This document shows positions 52,335 through 64,000 of a DNA stretch of 64,000 bases, piece by piece. Source of the stretch: Dermatophagoides farinae (lineage: Eukaryota > Arthropoda > Arachnida > Sarcoptiformes > Pyroglyphidae); assembly GCF_024713945.1 (NCBI RefSeq), contig NC_134679.1:501001-565000 (forward strand), given 5' to 3'. The notes below the pieces were generated by a model, which saw only the letters and a list, made by a program, of their open reading frames with translations, did not search any database and was not told the DNA's origin. The number at the start of each line of letters is the position of its first letter. Within the stretch, counting starts at the first letter, position 1. Position numbers and translations under genes: made by a program.

Positions 52335-55300
52335 CACACCGGAAGATAATTTACTAAATTCAATTTTCTGGCCAGAAAAAAAATGTCAAAAATTTTCATT
52401 TTTATTTTGACAATCATCATCATCATCATTTTTTCCATATTTGAATGATGATAATCAGAATTTTGCATGTTTTTGTCACACACACACACAGAGATTGACA
52501 ATGTGTACACTGTTTTTTTTTCTCTTTATTACAAAAAAAAACAACAAGATTTTTTCATCTGCGTGTGTGTGTGTGTGGCCACCTGACCGCCGCATCACAA
52601 ACAAACACACACACGCAAAATACCGGATAATCATTATACGAATATTAAAAAACGATTTACGACATAATTCATATTGAAAATTTTGTTAATTTGATAAAAA
52701 TTGATGGCATCGGGATTTTTTTTTTTTTGTTCATTTTCATTTTCATTTTTGTGGCAGCTAATTCATACACATTACATCAACTTGTTGCTGATGACAGATG
52801 TGATTTTTTTTTTGCTGTTTTGTTTCTGTTACATTATCATCATATGTTCCGGTCAAATCGATTTGACAATGGAACGCGAAAAACAGAAAAATTTTTTTTT
52901 TTGTCATTTTTTTCTATCGTTCATCATATCACTTGAAGGTTACACCAATTATCTGTAGCTGTTGTTGATTTAAAATTTTTGATGATGTTGACTGTGATAA
53001 TGTGAAAATTAATTAATTACACATCTGGTGTAATGTAATCATCATCATCAAATGTGCCTGTGACAATCAAAAAAAAAAATGTCGTCAAAGAAAAAAACTG
53101 AAATATTAACATCTGCCCTTTGTTCTTTTGTGTGAATGAACAAAAATTATGTTAAAACAATGTGGAAAAAAGAAACAAAAATGGATCATCATCGTTATCA
53201 ACCGGCCATAGAGAACGAGAGAAACTCAAAATTAACATCATCAATGCCATTGCATGTATAAAAAAAAGATGAAAAACATAGATAAATAGTAAAAAAAATG
53301 CAATGACCAGTTTGTTCATTGTTATTGTTGTTACAATATTGTCAACTTTGACTTTGAAAAATGGATTGTAAATTTCATCAATAAATAAATCAATATAATC
53401 GAATCCATTTAGTGGTCACATTTGGTCATTATTAAAAAGGAAAACTTTTTTTTTTTTGTTCAATAGCACAAAAAATCAGGTTAAAAAGCTGCTGAAAAAT
53501 TTTTTTTTCTATTCATATTGTTCAATTTCAATCTATTTGTATTTATCAATAATACTGTATTCTATTCTGAAAAGAAAGAAAAACAATTTAAAATATGCAA
53601 ATTTTATCAAACAAACAAACAAACAAAAAAAAAGAAAAAGAATCAACAAACAATAAACATAAATAAAAATTGCAAAGTCCATTGTATTCTAATATGGACA
53701 TTGTCCAGCACTCATCATCATCATCATCATCATCATTATCAAATGGCAAACCAAATACAAAACACAAAGAATGGACAAATATTAATTAATATTCAGCCAA
53801 AAAAAAGTGAATTGTTTTTTCATGTTCAATGTGTGTGTGTGTGTGTCTTCTCAAAAACATGAGCTTTGTATGTAAATCTTGTCAGAGAAAAAAAAATGAT
53901 GATGATGAAAATCAAAACAACAATATGAATGACTGACGGACGGACAACCAACAACAATAATGAACGAAAAGAGATTATTGAAAGTGTGTGTGTGTGTGTG
54001 TGCGAGTTTGCATAGATTAACACGGTAGCCAAAGTGAAAGAAAATAAAAATTTAAAAATCAAATTCAGTTTGACGAATACACAGCCAGTGATGATCATCA
54101 AAATCATTTTATTTTTTTTTTTTTACTTCAGAACGAAAAAAAAATTGAATTAAACCGGATAATAGTAGATGATACCAATACAATATTGAATTTGGTGGCA
54201 GACAAGGATTTTCCACACCAAAAAAAAAAAATTAAATTGTCACCTGTGTACATGTACTACGTGTTATGAATAATGATCTGTTTTTTAATTAACATGTTCA
54301 CACCTTTTTTGGGGTTTTTTTCCGGATCACACAAAATGAGATTGATGATTTATCGTTTTTTTTCTTGTTCACACACTCACAGACACACGGCAATTTGTGT
54401 TCATCAGAAATCAAGTACAAAAAAAACGAAACTTGGTGACATTTTTTTTCTTGCATAATTTCATCTATAATTTAAATAACCAATTGGGCGGCTTTAAACA
54501 TTGGCCAGTTTTCTGCTCATTGAATGGCATTAATGAATGAATGAATGAATGAAAAAGAAAATTCTGAAACAAAAAAAAAACATACAATGATTAATTGAAA
54601 TACAAATTGTTATGATCATTATGATGATGGCCAATGATGATAAGAGAATTTGACCACACAAAAAAAATGTATCATCATCTCGATCAGCTAAAACTAACCT
54701 ACTAGTGGCGGCTAGTTTCATGAATAGAAATTATTTTGAAATTTAAACGAAACAACAGATAATTTAATGGATTTGAATCGAAATAATAAAAAAAAAATGT
54801 AAAATTCGTGAAAAACGAACAAAAAAAATTTCAGTTCATATTATATAATAATGGTATCATCATCATCGTCATAAGTGGTAGTAAGTAACTTGTTGCGCAT
54901 CATTTTCGATTACAAAAACAACAAAATAATAGTGGTCAAATTAGCTGATTATTAGGATGATGACTAAAAAAACATCCACACACATCCAGCATTAAATCAG
55001 GGAAAAAAAATATTTATAAATACCGAAACTAATTATCGGCCATGTTTTTGAAATATGAATATCTCTGTGAATGGCTAAATGGTCCATTTATATATACGTT
55101 TATGGTAGATGATATGATCATGATTGAGATGATGATGATGATGATGATGATACAATAATGATGGTATCGTCGTGCATCACATTTCAACAATGAAAATGAA
55201 TCGCAATCAAAATAATGCTTTGTGTGTGCGAGTGCGAGTGTGTGCGTTTGTTTGATCCATATATATATATATGGTGTCTATAGGTTTAAATTATGGTCAT

Positions 55301-55711
55301 GGTCGACTATTTCAATGATAATAATAGGATTTTATTTTTTTGGAGCTGAAAAAGAAATCATCAAAGTTTTTCGTTTCCATTTTTTTTTAAAGAACAACAA
55401 CAAAAAATGCATAAATCTTGCTACTGGTATTTTGTTTCACGGCAAATGAAATGAGATTGATCACGAATTTGTTTTTTTCTCGTTTCTTCATCTATGGACT
55501 TTGTTTACGAGTAGATAGAGACAATGTTTGAATGTTTTTTTTCAAGTTTTCAAAATAAAATGGAATGAAAATGGCAAAGAATTTATCAATGGAATCCAGA
55601 GTGTCAAATGAAAACGATTTCGCGATCAGGTCAGTCAATAGAGATTTTAAAATCAAAATGATCGATAATAATACAATTGATTAACGTGATTAATTGAGAA
55701 TTTAAACTTAC
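50388..55711. other. Gene-poor region or long first intron
   Basis: About 5.3 kb of AT-rich DNA crowded with (CA)n (for example 52304-52338), (TCA)n, (GAAT)n near 51503-51522 and homopolymers. I find no coding exon. It would be the first intron of the chitin deacetylase gene if the exon at 55712-56036 belongs to that gene. Confidence 0.5.
52304..52338. repeat. (CA)n microsatellite
   Basis: A CA dinucleotide tract of about 35 bp with one CG interruption. Confidence 0.85.
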
Positions 55712-56036
55712 TTTTTATGTAACGTTGCTGCTGAGATCTGTCATTATCACCGCCTACACCATGCAATGTTGTCGATGATAATGTATTGGCTGATTTTGGT
55801 GGCAACAATGTTGTTGCAGTCGAATGATGATGAATATGAATGAATCTTTGTAATGATTGATTCGATAATTTTGATTTCAATAGTGAACAATAATTGAATA
55901 ATGATGTAATGAAAAAAATACAAAACAATAATCGACACCACCATAATGACCAGCAACACCTACGTCGATAATTATTATGATGATTTATAATTCGATTAGA
56001 TCGATTCATTATTATTATACACATAGTTGTCATCAT
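55712..56036 (-). CDS. Orphan first coding exon with membrane/signal segment, possibly of the chitin deacetylase gene
   Basis: From ATG 56036 (a second ATG follows at once) a minus-strand frame runs 108 codons plus one base to a consensus donor, GTAAGT. It encodes Arg/Cys/Trp-rich residues, a hydrophobic segment WCRLLFCIFFITSLFNYC (about residues 34-51) and a Ser/Thr/His-rich stretch. Codon choice looks coding rather than repeat-derived. Phase 1 at the donor fits the acceptor ending at 50321 before the chitin deacetylase's CBM14 exon, which needs phase 1. I therefore suggest it is the true or an alternative first exon of that gene, giving an N-terminal signal or type II anchor. The match of one phase in three could be chance. 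Confidence 0.45.
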
Positions 56037-58477
56037 TGTTTTCTAACGATGATAAATTGATTCAAACAACAAATGGCATCGTTCTGGACAAGGATATGTA
56101 ACAGACACACATACACACGCGTTCAGATCATATGAAACTTTGAATTCCAAATGAAGATGAAGATGGGCGCCAAAATCAGACAACAAACATCTTATGGAGA
56201 AAAAAAAATACGATAAAAAAGAGAATTGTATGAGACAGTGGTAACAAAAAAAAAGTGAAAACTTACAGCGGCTTTTTTCATTCAAAATCATCATCATCAT
56301 CATCATGATGAGAGACAGAGAAAATAAAAAAATTTCGGCTTCTTTATAACTGGCAGTTTGCTCTCTTTATTTTTTTGTTGGCTGTTTATTTTCCACATTA
56401 ATGAATGTGATGATGATGATGAATATTTCGGCGATACCATATTATTTACCATTTTGACGATTATGATTAACATTAGATCGAACATCAAGAAATGATGAAA
56501 AAGAGACGAATTTATACATTGGAAGTTCTTCTTCATCCATTCAGTTGATATTTATATCACAAGAATCAAGGATAAATTTCGCAAAAATTTTCATGAGAAA
56601 ATTTAAAACAAAAAAAAATTTTTTTTTTGACCAAATAATTTCACTTTTAATTCATTTTCACACACACACACACACCACTATTACATCATTCTATTCTGAA
56701 ATCCATGGATAGAATTACCGAGAAAACAAAGAAAAAAACAATGATGATGATGATGATGAAAACGAATCAATCGTGTATCATCATGATGATTAACAAAAGA
56801 ATGTGTGCATGAGATTCTTTTCGCTAGATTATCATGGATAAATGATTGATGAAATCAAAAAAAAAAAAAAAAAAAAAAAGAAAATTTTTTGAATTAAAAT
56901 TGGATTTCGTTTTTATTTCTTTGTTTCGTTAACTAAACTTGATCATCATCATCATCGTCAGCAACTGGGAATATAATTTTTATTGTTGTTGTTGTTGTTG
57001 TTGTTGGCAACAAGATTTTCTCATTTTCTTATGCGGTTTAATTATCACCCCGTATAAAGTGATGATGATGACACATGGTGATGACAGTCACGGACAACAA
57101 CAACAACAGCAAACATGATTATTATGATGATGATGTGACCAATGTTATTTGAATGTGAATGAATTTAAAAACTATATATTCAAACAACAACAAAAACGAG
57201 AAAAAAAATATCCATCATCATCATCATCATTATTATCATCATCGTTGAAAATTCTTATATTGTTTATACCCTGGAGAGAGAAAGAGAGCTAGCGATTATC
57301 TTGCATAGAACAAAACAAAACAAAACAAAAAAAAATCATTTGATCCATATGGACAATGAAGATGATGATGATCTAAATAAAGATGTTTTTCTTTTGTTTC
57401 GGTTCATTGATGATTTAAAATCGCACACACACACACACAAACACACACTGACAAGGCCGGTTATAATGATCATTAACGGTGTGAAAAAAAATTTTCATTT
57501 TTTTTTGTTTAAATCCACGAAAAGAGCAATTTTTTTTCGCGTTGAAACAAAACAAAAAAAAAAATAAATTTGATCAGATGATCATCATGATGATGATGAT
57601 GATGATAAATAATGATTAAAATCAGAGAAAAAAAATCCTCAGAAAGCGTACATATCATCATAATGATTATGATGATGATGATAAGTCTTTGTTTTTTTTT
57701 CTGGAAATTTTCATAATTTTTTTTTTTGCTTTTTTATTTCAAAACATTTCTGAATTTAGGATTTTTCGTGTGTGTGTGTGTGTGTGTGAATATGTGTTTT
57801 GGTGAGAACTATTTTTTTGAAATGATGGTCCACACCGTTGTATCGATTATTGCAAATAATAATAATGCAGTGCTGGTGGTGGTGGTGGTGGTAATCTCAT
57901 ATTGACCAAATGAAAATTAGATCACATGACATGGGATTTATTATATTCGAAATTTGTGTGTGTGTGGCTATTTTTAAATTTTTTTTGGAATTTTTTTTTG
58001 TTGTTTTTATTTTTTTGGAACATCTGCCAAACATACACACACAAACACACAAATGGACATAAAAATCAAGGTCAAACCAATGATAATGATGATGATGATG
58101 ATGATGACATTGATAATATTGGATAAAAAAAATGAAACAAACAAACAAACACATCCGTCGTAAACAACAACAACGTTCAAACATCATAAATTTTTCTTTT
58201 CTTTTTTTTTGCTTTGTTTTTCAAATTTGGTACAATAAATTCTTGATGATTTTTTTGTTTCATTTCAGGTTGTTTATCAAGGTTATCATAATGATGATAA
58301 TGATGTTGAGAAGATGAAAACAAACGAAAAAAAACAAAAATTTATGATTTTATCATTCAAAAATATGTGAAATTTTCTCATCAACAACTTTTAATGTACC
58401 CAGAGAAATGAATGAAAATAGACATTTACGAATCTGTTTTGTTTTTTTTCACATTTATTTTCTTTTAAAATATCAAA

Positions 58478-58508
<31 letters not shown>

Positions 58509-59406
58509 CATTATTCTTTGACGATGAATATAATATTTGGATTGCATTCGTTTATTGTTGTTGTTTTTTTTTTGGGTAGGTGGGTGGGTGTGTGTGTGTG
58601 CGATGGATACGATTTGGCATTTTGCTTTGTTTTTTTTTTGGTATTTGAAAGAAAAAAAATTGGAAAAGAAGAAAAAAATACAGATTTTTTTTTCGACCGG
58701 TTTCCGATAATTGAAACATTTTCAGTGTGTGATGATTAAAAATGATGATGACGTTTTTTTTTGGTTACTTCTTACTTCAGAGATTTGATAAAAAACAAAC
58801 AACGGTGAAAAAAAACAGGGATTGTGCATGTGATGATAATGAAATGAAATTTTTTTTTTTTTTTTTTTTGTTTCCAATTGGTCTGTACGTGTAAGTGGTG
58901 GTATGAACATGCGAGAAAAAAAATGAAAATTTGATCTCATACAATGGTGATGATGATAATGGAAATAACAGATGAATGTGTGTGTGTGTTTGGATGTTTT
59001 CGTGGTTTTTTTTAAATACTTTTTTCAATTAATAATGATTAATGATATATGATGATTTTTGAATTTGAAATGATTTGTTTTCGTTGTTGTTGTTTTGACT
59101 ATAGGAAACAAAAATTTGATCATTTGTGTCTACATTTATAATAATAATGATGATACGATACGATGATGATCCTTGACAATGTTTGGCAATCGATAGTGAT
59201 GAACAACAAGTTTTTCCCACTGGACGATTTCTGGTTTTTTTTTAGTAATGAACCTGAAATATTTTGGTTTGGAAATGAAAAAAAAATTGATTAATTTTTC
59301 CCCCATTCCGCGAAACAAATTTAAACTTACCCGTGTATTTATGTTTACTTGGTTTTATTATCTGTGTGTTTATTGTGGTTTAATTTTTTTTTCCAATAAA
59401 AAATTT
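56037..59406. other. Gene-poor region with microsatellites
   Basis: No gene supported. It contains (ATG)n/(TCA)n, (GT)n, (CA)n and A/T homopolymers. A minus-strand AATAAA at 59354-59359 probably ends the DH44 transcript. Confidence 0.5.
59354..59359 (-). terminator. AATAAA poly(A) signal of the DH44 gene
   Basis: TTTATT on the plus strand, 48 bp beyond the DH44 stop; another copy lies about 15 bp further upstream on the plus strand. Confidence 0.5.
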
Positions 59407-60774
59407 TCACACACGTTTGTCACCACCATAATTCAATCGATTAATGATTGGCCATGATTGTTTTTTTGAATTAATCCTTATTTGTCGTTTTATGTTTGTT
59501 GTTGAACTATTGCCAATATCGTTTATTAATCGATCATATGCAAAATATTTATTATTATTACGAAAACGTTGATGCTTATTCAATGTCGGATAACGATGTG
59601 CCATTGTATATTGTTCACGATGATTTGATATCGGATGATTCGTTATCGGTGAAATACTGCGACGACGACGACGTCTTCTTCCTAATTTTTTCAATATCTC
59701 TGTATTGATTGCAATCTGTTCTTCAGTTTCTTTTGCTTTTCGCCTGGCAAGTTCAGCCATTAATCTTTGCCTCAATACGGTCAATGGATAATCAATCGAT
59801 AATTGTGGACCTTCACCACGTTTTTTCACCACCGTTGGTGTATTCATCATACGATTAAGAATAATTTCAAAATTTTTATTATTCTCCATTACTTTATCAA
59901 CATTTTTCGGTTTATTATTCATTATTTCATCTTTATCCGGTGTAAACGAATCATCTACATCTTCAAATGATAATAAATCATCAACAACATCAGTTGCATC
60001 ACCACCAAGACCAGCATCTTTGAATAAAACTTCATCAATTTTACGTAGATAATATAGTAATTTTTTCGTCGATGAATGTTGGATCCAACCAGAATCGATA
60101 ATTTTCTTCACAGAATCTACTTCATCAACACCAGCATTATCAAACAATAATGAATGTTGTTTACCAGATTTCGAATCACTTATATTATTGTTGTAGTTGT
60201 TATCATCACCGGAATCGTCTATATCCAATTTGATTGGTTTATTATCAAATTGTTTGCCATTATTATCTGCCACCATCGATTGCTGCTGTTTTGGTCTTGT
60301 TGAAGAATCTAATGAAAATTCTTCAATAGTTGGATCAAAAATTGGATCATCAATCAATCGTGATTCTGAATTATGATGCGAATGATGATGATGTACACGT
60401 CGATGTTTATCATTATTATTATTTAAACGTAATTGTTTCAATATCTTAAATCTCATTTGATTTGCTGATGATGATGATGATGATGGTGATCCAATTCTTT
60501 GTTGAATATTCGATTGTTGATTAAAATTATCATCATTATCATTATCATCATTATCCATTCTAGTATTAGAATAAATCATCATCATCAATGCATCATCAGC
60601 ATTATTATTATCGTTGTTGTTGTTGTTGTTGTCATTAGCAATTTTCAACAATTTTGGCTGTCTATTTGCAAATTTTATGGAATTCCCCATTACACAACTA
60701 TTATGAAATATCATCATCATCATAATAATAAATATGGTGATTAATAATGATAATGATGATAATCGTGATGACAT
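59407..60774 (-). CDS. DH44: CRF-like diuretic hormone (DH44) precursor
   Basis: A frame of 455 residues from ATG 60774. The start was chosen because a signal peptide follows directly (MSSRLSSLSLLITIFIIMMM). The mature hormone lies at residues 320-364. A KKR cleavage site precedes GEGPQLSIDYPL, and the core VLRQRLMAELARRKAKE is the CRF/DH44 family signature. The end ILKKL is followed by Gly365 and six arginines, so a 45-residue C-terminally amidated peptide is predicted. In arthropods DH44 acts through CRF-type receptors to control water and ion balance and feeding. The rest of the precursor is disordered Asn/Asp/Ser-rich spacer with an acidic segment before the hormone. The frame stays open 139 codons further upstream (to 61191) through His/Gln-rich sequence, which I take as 5' leader, though an N-terminal extension cannot be excluded. 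Confidence 0.9.
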   Translation of the reverse strand: MSSRLSSLSLLITIFIIMMMMIFHNSCVMGNSIKFANRQPKLLKIANDNNNNNNDNNNADDALMMMIYSNTRMDNDDNDNDDNFNQQSNIQQRIGSPSSSSSSANQMRFKILKQLRLNNNNDKHRRVHHHHSHHNSESRLIDDPIFDPTIEEFSLDSSTRPKQQQSMVADNNGKQFDNKPIKLDIDDSGDDNNYNNNISDSKSGKQHSLLFDNAGVDEVDSVKKIIDSGWIQHSSTKKLLYYLRKIDEVLFKDAGLGGDATDVVDDLLSFEDVDDSFTPDKDEIMNNKPKNVDKVMENNKNFEIILNRMMNTPTVVKKRGEGPQLSIDYPLTVLRQRLMAELARRKAKETEEQIAINTEILKKLGRRRRRRRSISPITNHPISNHREQYTMAHRYPTLNKHQRFRNNNKYFAYDRLINDIGNSSTTNIKRQIRINSKKQSWPIINRLNYGGDKRV

Positions 60775-62152
60775 TATTAATTTTGAATTATTATGTTGTT
60801 GGTTGTGGTGCTGATGCTGGTAATGATGATGTTGTTGTTGTTGTTGGGGGTGGTGGTGGTCAGAATTCAAATGATGTGGTTGTTGTTGATGATGATTATT
60901 ATTATTGTGATGTTGATGATGAAGATGATTATTATATTTCGATGCTGTTACTTTGGTCATTGTTGTTGATATTTTATTTTTCATTTCTTTTTGATTCATA
61001 TCATTATTGTTGATGAATTTAGTTGCAAAAGAATCCATTGATTTCATATTATGATCCGGAATAAGAATATTTTTCCAATTCAATTGTTGTGTATTATTTA
61101 TGAAACATTTAAATTTTTCTTGCACAACAACAAGTGGTGCACTCTGTTGATGGTCAATGAAATCAGATTGTTGATCAAATGCTACCACCATGTCTTTGTG
61201 AATTCGGTTTGATTCGGTTTCAATTTTATTTTCTCATCAACCATATGAATTTAACGATGTAAAAACTATATGAACAATAAACGGAAGAAACAAAAAATCA
61301 AATTAGTTATTCTGTGGTAATAATAATTGGCATATATGTGAATGTGATGAAAGTTTAGCTCAATAACGAGCTAGAAAGAGAGAGAGGATGCAAATAACAA
61401 ATTCGTTTAAATACTGAAAATTTTTACTAAATCCAGACTCCCTGATGTCTCTGGACGTGATATATATCTTGGGGTATATGAACGCGGCAGCCAATTGATA
61501 TTTTTTTTTCTTTATCAAAAATGAACAAAATCTGCTGTAATTTATTGAACTGAGGTGCATATAGTGATGATGATGATGAATCAATGTATGTATGTAGTAA
61601 CGATAAATTGTTTGATAAGAATCTAAAATTTCAAAAAAATCAATTTAAATCAACAAGTGTGTGTGACAGAAACGTAAATAATAAAAAAAAATCTAATCAT
61701 CATCATCATAAGACAACTTTGTCGGCATTGTACCTATTTATACATGCTAATTGTACTGATTGATTCTGTCAATCAATCAATTAGTGAGAAAAAAAATTCA
61801 CACAAACAATCAATCAAAATAGTGATACTCACCTCCGTGATCAAATTCACACAAATTGAATGAGATTTAATTTAAAAAAAATCATGATGATCAATCATCG
61901 ATCCAATAATCAGATGATTCTTTGTTTGTTTGCCAATTTTTATATTCACAAATAAAAAAAAATTAAAAAATTGAAAGCAAAAAACAAACAAAAAACAAAA
62001 CCAATAAAGTAAAAAAAAACCAATTTCTGATTCAATAAACAGAAAAATTATTTTTCACTCTGATCAATAATGATCAATCGATTGATTCCCTCTTAGTAAA
62101 TTTATAAAAATTATATATATACTTGAAATCAGGGACGAGAAATTTCGAATGA

Positions 62153-62155
<3 letters not shown>

Positions 62156-62184
<29 letters not shown>
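62156..62184. repeat. (CA)n microsatellite
   Basis: An uninterrupted CA dinucleotide tract of about 29 bp. Confidence 0.9.
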
Positions 62185-62188
<4 letters not shown>

Positions 62189-63948
62189 TATTAAGCTGTA
62201 ATCAATATTTATTGATTAAGAATAAGAAAATGAATTGATTTTGCCAGGGGAAATCCGTCCTTTTCTAAGTAAATCAGGTCAACAAGATTATTATTATTCA
62301 CACCAAATGGTAATATTTGGATTTTTTCATTTTGTTTCAGCTGAAAATAAATAAATAAATATATATAAAAGAGCATCTTGTGTGCTTGTGTTTGTTGACA
62401 TTATCACACACACACACACACACACTTACACACATATAAAAAATGATAAAAAAAAATTCAGGTTTTTTGTAATAGAAAAGAAAAAAAACTGAAAAGTTTA
62501 AAAATATACAAAATGCAGCAACATACCTTTTTTTCAGTGGTCGAATTCTGGATGTAAAATTTTTTTTTTTTTTTTTTTTGACTCAAACATACAGACACAT
62601 TTGGTGAATGTCAATTAATCAATCAGTTTTTTTTCTTCTTTTAAGTTATTATTTATCAATCAATAATCGATGATTCATGTCATAGCGGCGTACAGATTGT
62701 TTATTCATCGAAAAAGAAAAAAAATTGTCTTTCAATTTGAATGGTAATCGCGATGGAGTGTATGCGGCGTGGGGGGGGGTTGTGAATTTCGTTGTCAACC
62801 GAAATGAAATTTCACCAAGAAAAAAAAAACAAAAAACAAAACAAACTTGATGATGATCAATTATTATTATTGTCACACAACAATATTGTTAGAATTTGTT
62901 TCACCGCGATATAAAAAAAAACAACAAGAATAATAAACCACCAACTTTATTTATATATGTGTGAAGAAGAATAAAATTTTCAAGAATTTAAAATTAAATA
63001 TCGAATCAAATCAAATCAAATCTCAAAATTTATATATCATGAGTTCGTTGTCGTTGTAAATATAGTCTCGTATTGTGTTAATGTTACTGCTGCTGTTTAT
63101 GTTTGTTGTTGTTGTTGTTGTTGATTGTTTGAATGCAGTTTTTAAAATGAATAGAAAAAAAATATTCATTGCTACCAGTGTTGTTCTTGTTTGTTAGTGT
63201 GTGTGTATTTGATGTTTGATGTTTTAACCTAACCAACCAACCAGCCAATCATTCAAAAATAATGATAATCACAATTATCATCATCATCATCATCATTATT
63301 TGCCGTGTGTAGTGTGCTGAACGCTATAGTATGTTGTGCAATTCAATTTCTATACTATTTTCTATGCCCGATTACAATGATGATGATGATGATGATTATA
63401 TGACGCGAACCCGAATGCGCGTCAGTATTTTTTTTTTCCATTTTCTTTTCTTTTTTTTTCTCATTCATTCTCTCCATTTCTATTACATCTCATTGGTTAT
63501 TACCAAAAAAAAAAAAAAAAAAAAAACATTCGTATACATACATTGCTTGTCAACGATACATTACACACACACACACACACACATTATTATGGTTGGCAGC
63601 CATCGAAAGTGACAAAAGAAAAAAAAAATTAGAAAAAAAAGCTGACGACTATTACCAGTATCAAAGTATAAATGATGAATGAATAACTATTACTGTTGCT
63701 GCTGCTGATGCTGCTGACTAACTTTTCTAGAGAAAAAAATTTTTTTCAAATTAGATTGCCCAGACCACTGAATAATAATAATATAAGAAAAAAAAAACGA
63801 AAGAAATCAACTGCTGAATCAAATGTTGATTGAATGAATGATTGACTGACTTGTTGTCGTTGTCGTAATCGTAATCTTTATCGAAAAATAGAAAAGATAT
63901 GCATCATCTTCATACCGTACAAATATTTAATGTTTATAATTAGATTTT

Positions 63949-63974
63949 GGTGTGTGTGTGTGTGTGTGTGTGTG
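63949..63974. repeat. (GT)n microsatellite
   Basis: An uninterrupted GT dinucleotide tract of about 26 bp near the right edge of the window. Confidence 0.9.
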
Positions 63975-64000
63975 GAAAATGATTGACGAATAAAAAAAAA

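Larger units (their letters stand above)
60775..64000. other. DH44 upstream region and gene-poor end of window
   Basis: The first 417 bp are an open frame continuous with the DH44 precursor, rich in CAT/CAA codons. Beyond that I see no gene. There are (CA)n at 62156-62184, (GT)n at 63949-63974, and long A/T runs. Confidence 0.5.

Noticed and set aside
52091-52510. Minus-strand 139-codon Cys/Val-rich frame that could look like a cysteine-rich peptide
   Set aside because: The Cys-Val run is a translated (GT)n microsatellite.
56043-56306. Minus-strand frame just upstream of the orphan exon at 55712-56036
   Set aside because: It starts in an (ATG)n repeat, has mixed composition and no splice link; more likely 5' leader or promoter.

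Overview
The window looks like nuclear DNA of an acariform mite, most likely an astigmatid mite close to the house-dust mites (Dermatophagoides). The grounds are very AT-rich DNA, many (CA)n and trinucleotide microsatellites, mostly 50-100 nt GT-AG introns, a papain-like cysteine protease related to the group 1 mite allergens, a 356-residue arginine kinase (group 20 allergen family), and a shortened Dscam with 3 Ig and 3 FN3 domains, a chelicerate type. The species is inferred, not proven. All exon joins were made by hand from splice-site consensus and reading phase.

Left part (1-21 kb): about 4.4 kb without genes, then a two-exon cysteine protease with a TATA box. A decayed piggyBac-like transposon (5952-8900, TTAA duplications on both sides) starts 60 bp after the protease stop. 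It carries a broken transposase, the last exon of an Arkadia/RNF111-like RING-H2 gene between two 93-102 bp direct repeats, and a nested 81-bp hAT-type miniature element with a perfect 8-bp target duplication. Next is a nine-exon short Dscam gene (10.86-20.26 kb).

Middle part (21-45 kb): a minus-strand gene of unknown function with repeated TQT/TQA-like motifs and a CaaX-like end; arginine kinase; a 2,007-residue HOIP/LUBEL-type linear ubiquitin ligase (12 exons); a Reeler-domain gene whose coding end overlaps the ligase's by 12 bp, tail to tail; an intact intronless ORF that resembles a phenuivirus nucleoprotein behind a perfect heat-shock element and TATA box; a ninjurin; a small unknown gene; an acidic nuclear-type protein possibly related to FLACC/ZC3H13; a small secreted protein; and a small coiled-coil-like protein.

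Right part (46-64 kb): a multi-exon chitin deacetylase with a CBM14 domain and a very long disordered linker, a lone coding exon 5.3 kb upstream that fits it in phase, and a CRF-like diuretic hormone (DH44) precursor. The rest is gene-poor and full of microsatellites. The strongest leads are the heat-shock-promoter-linked viral nucleoprotein ORF, the nested transposon with its captured RING exon, and the compact convergent gene pairs.
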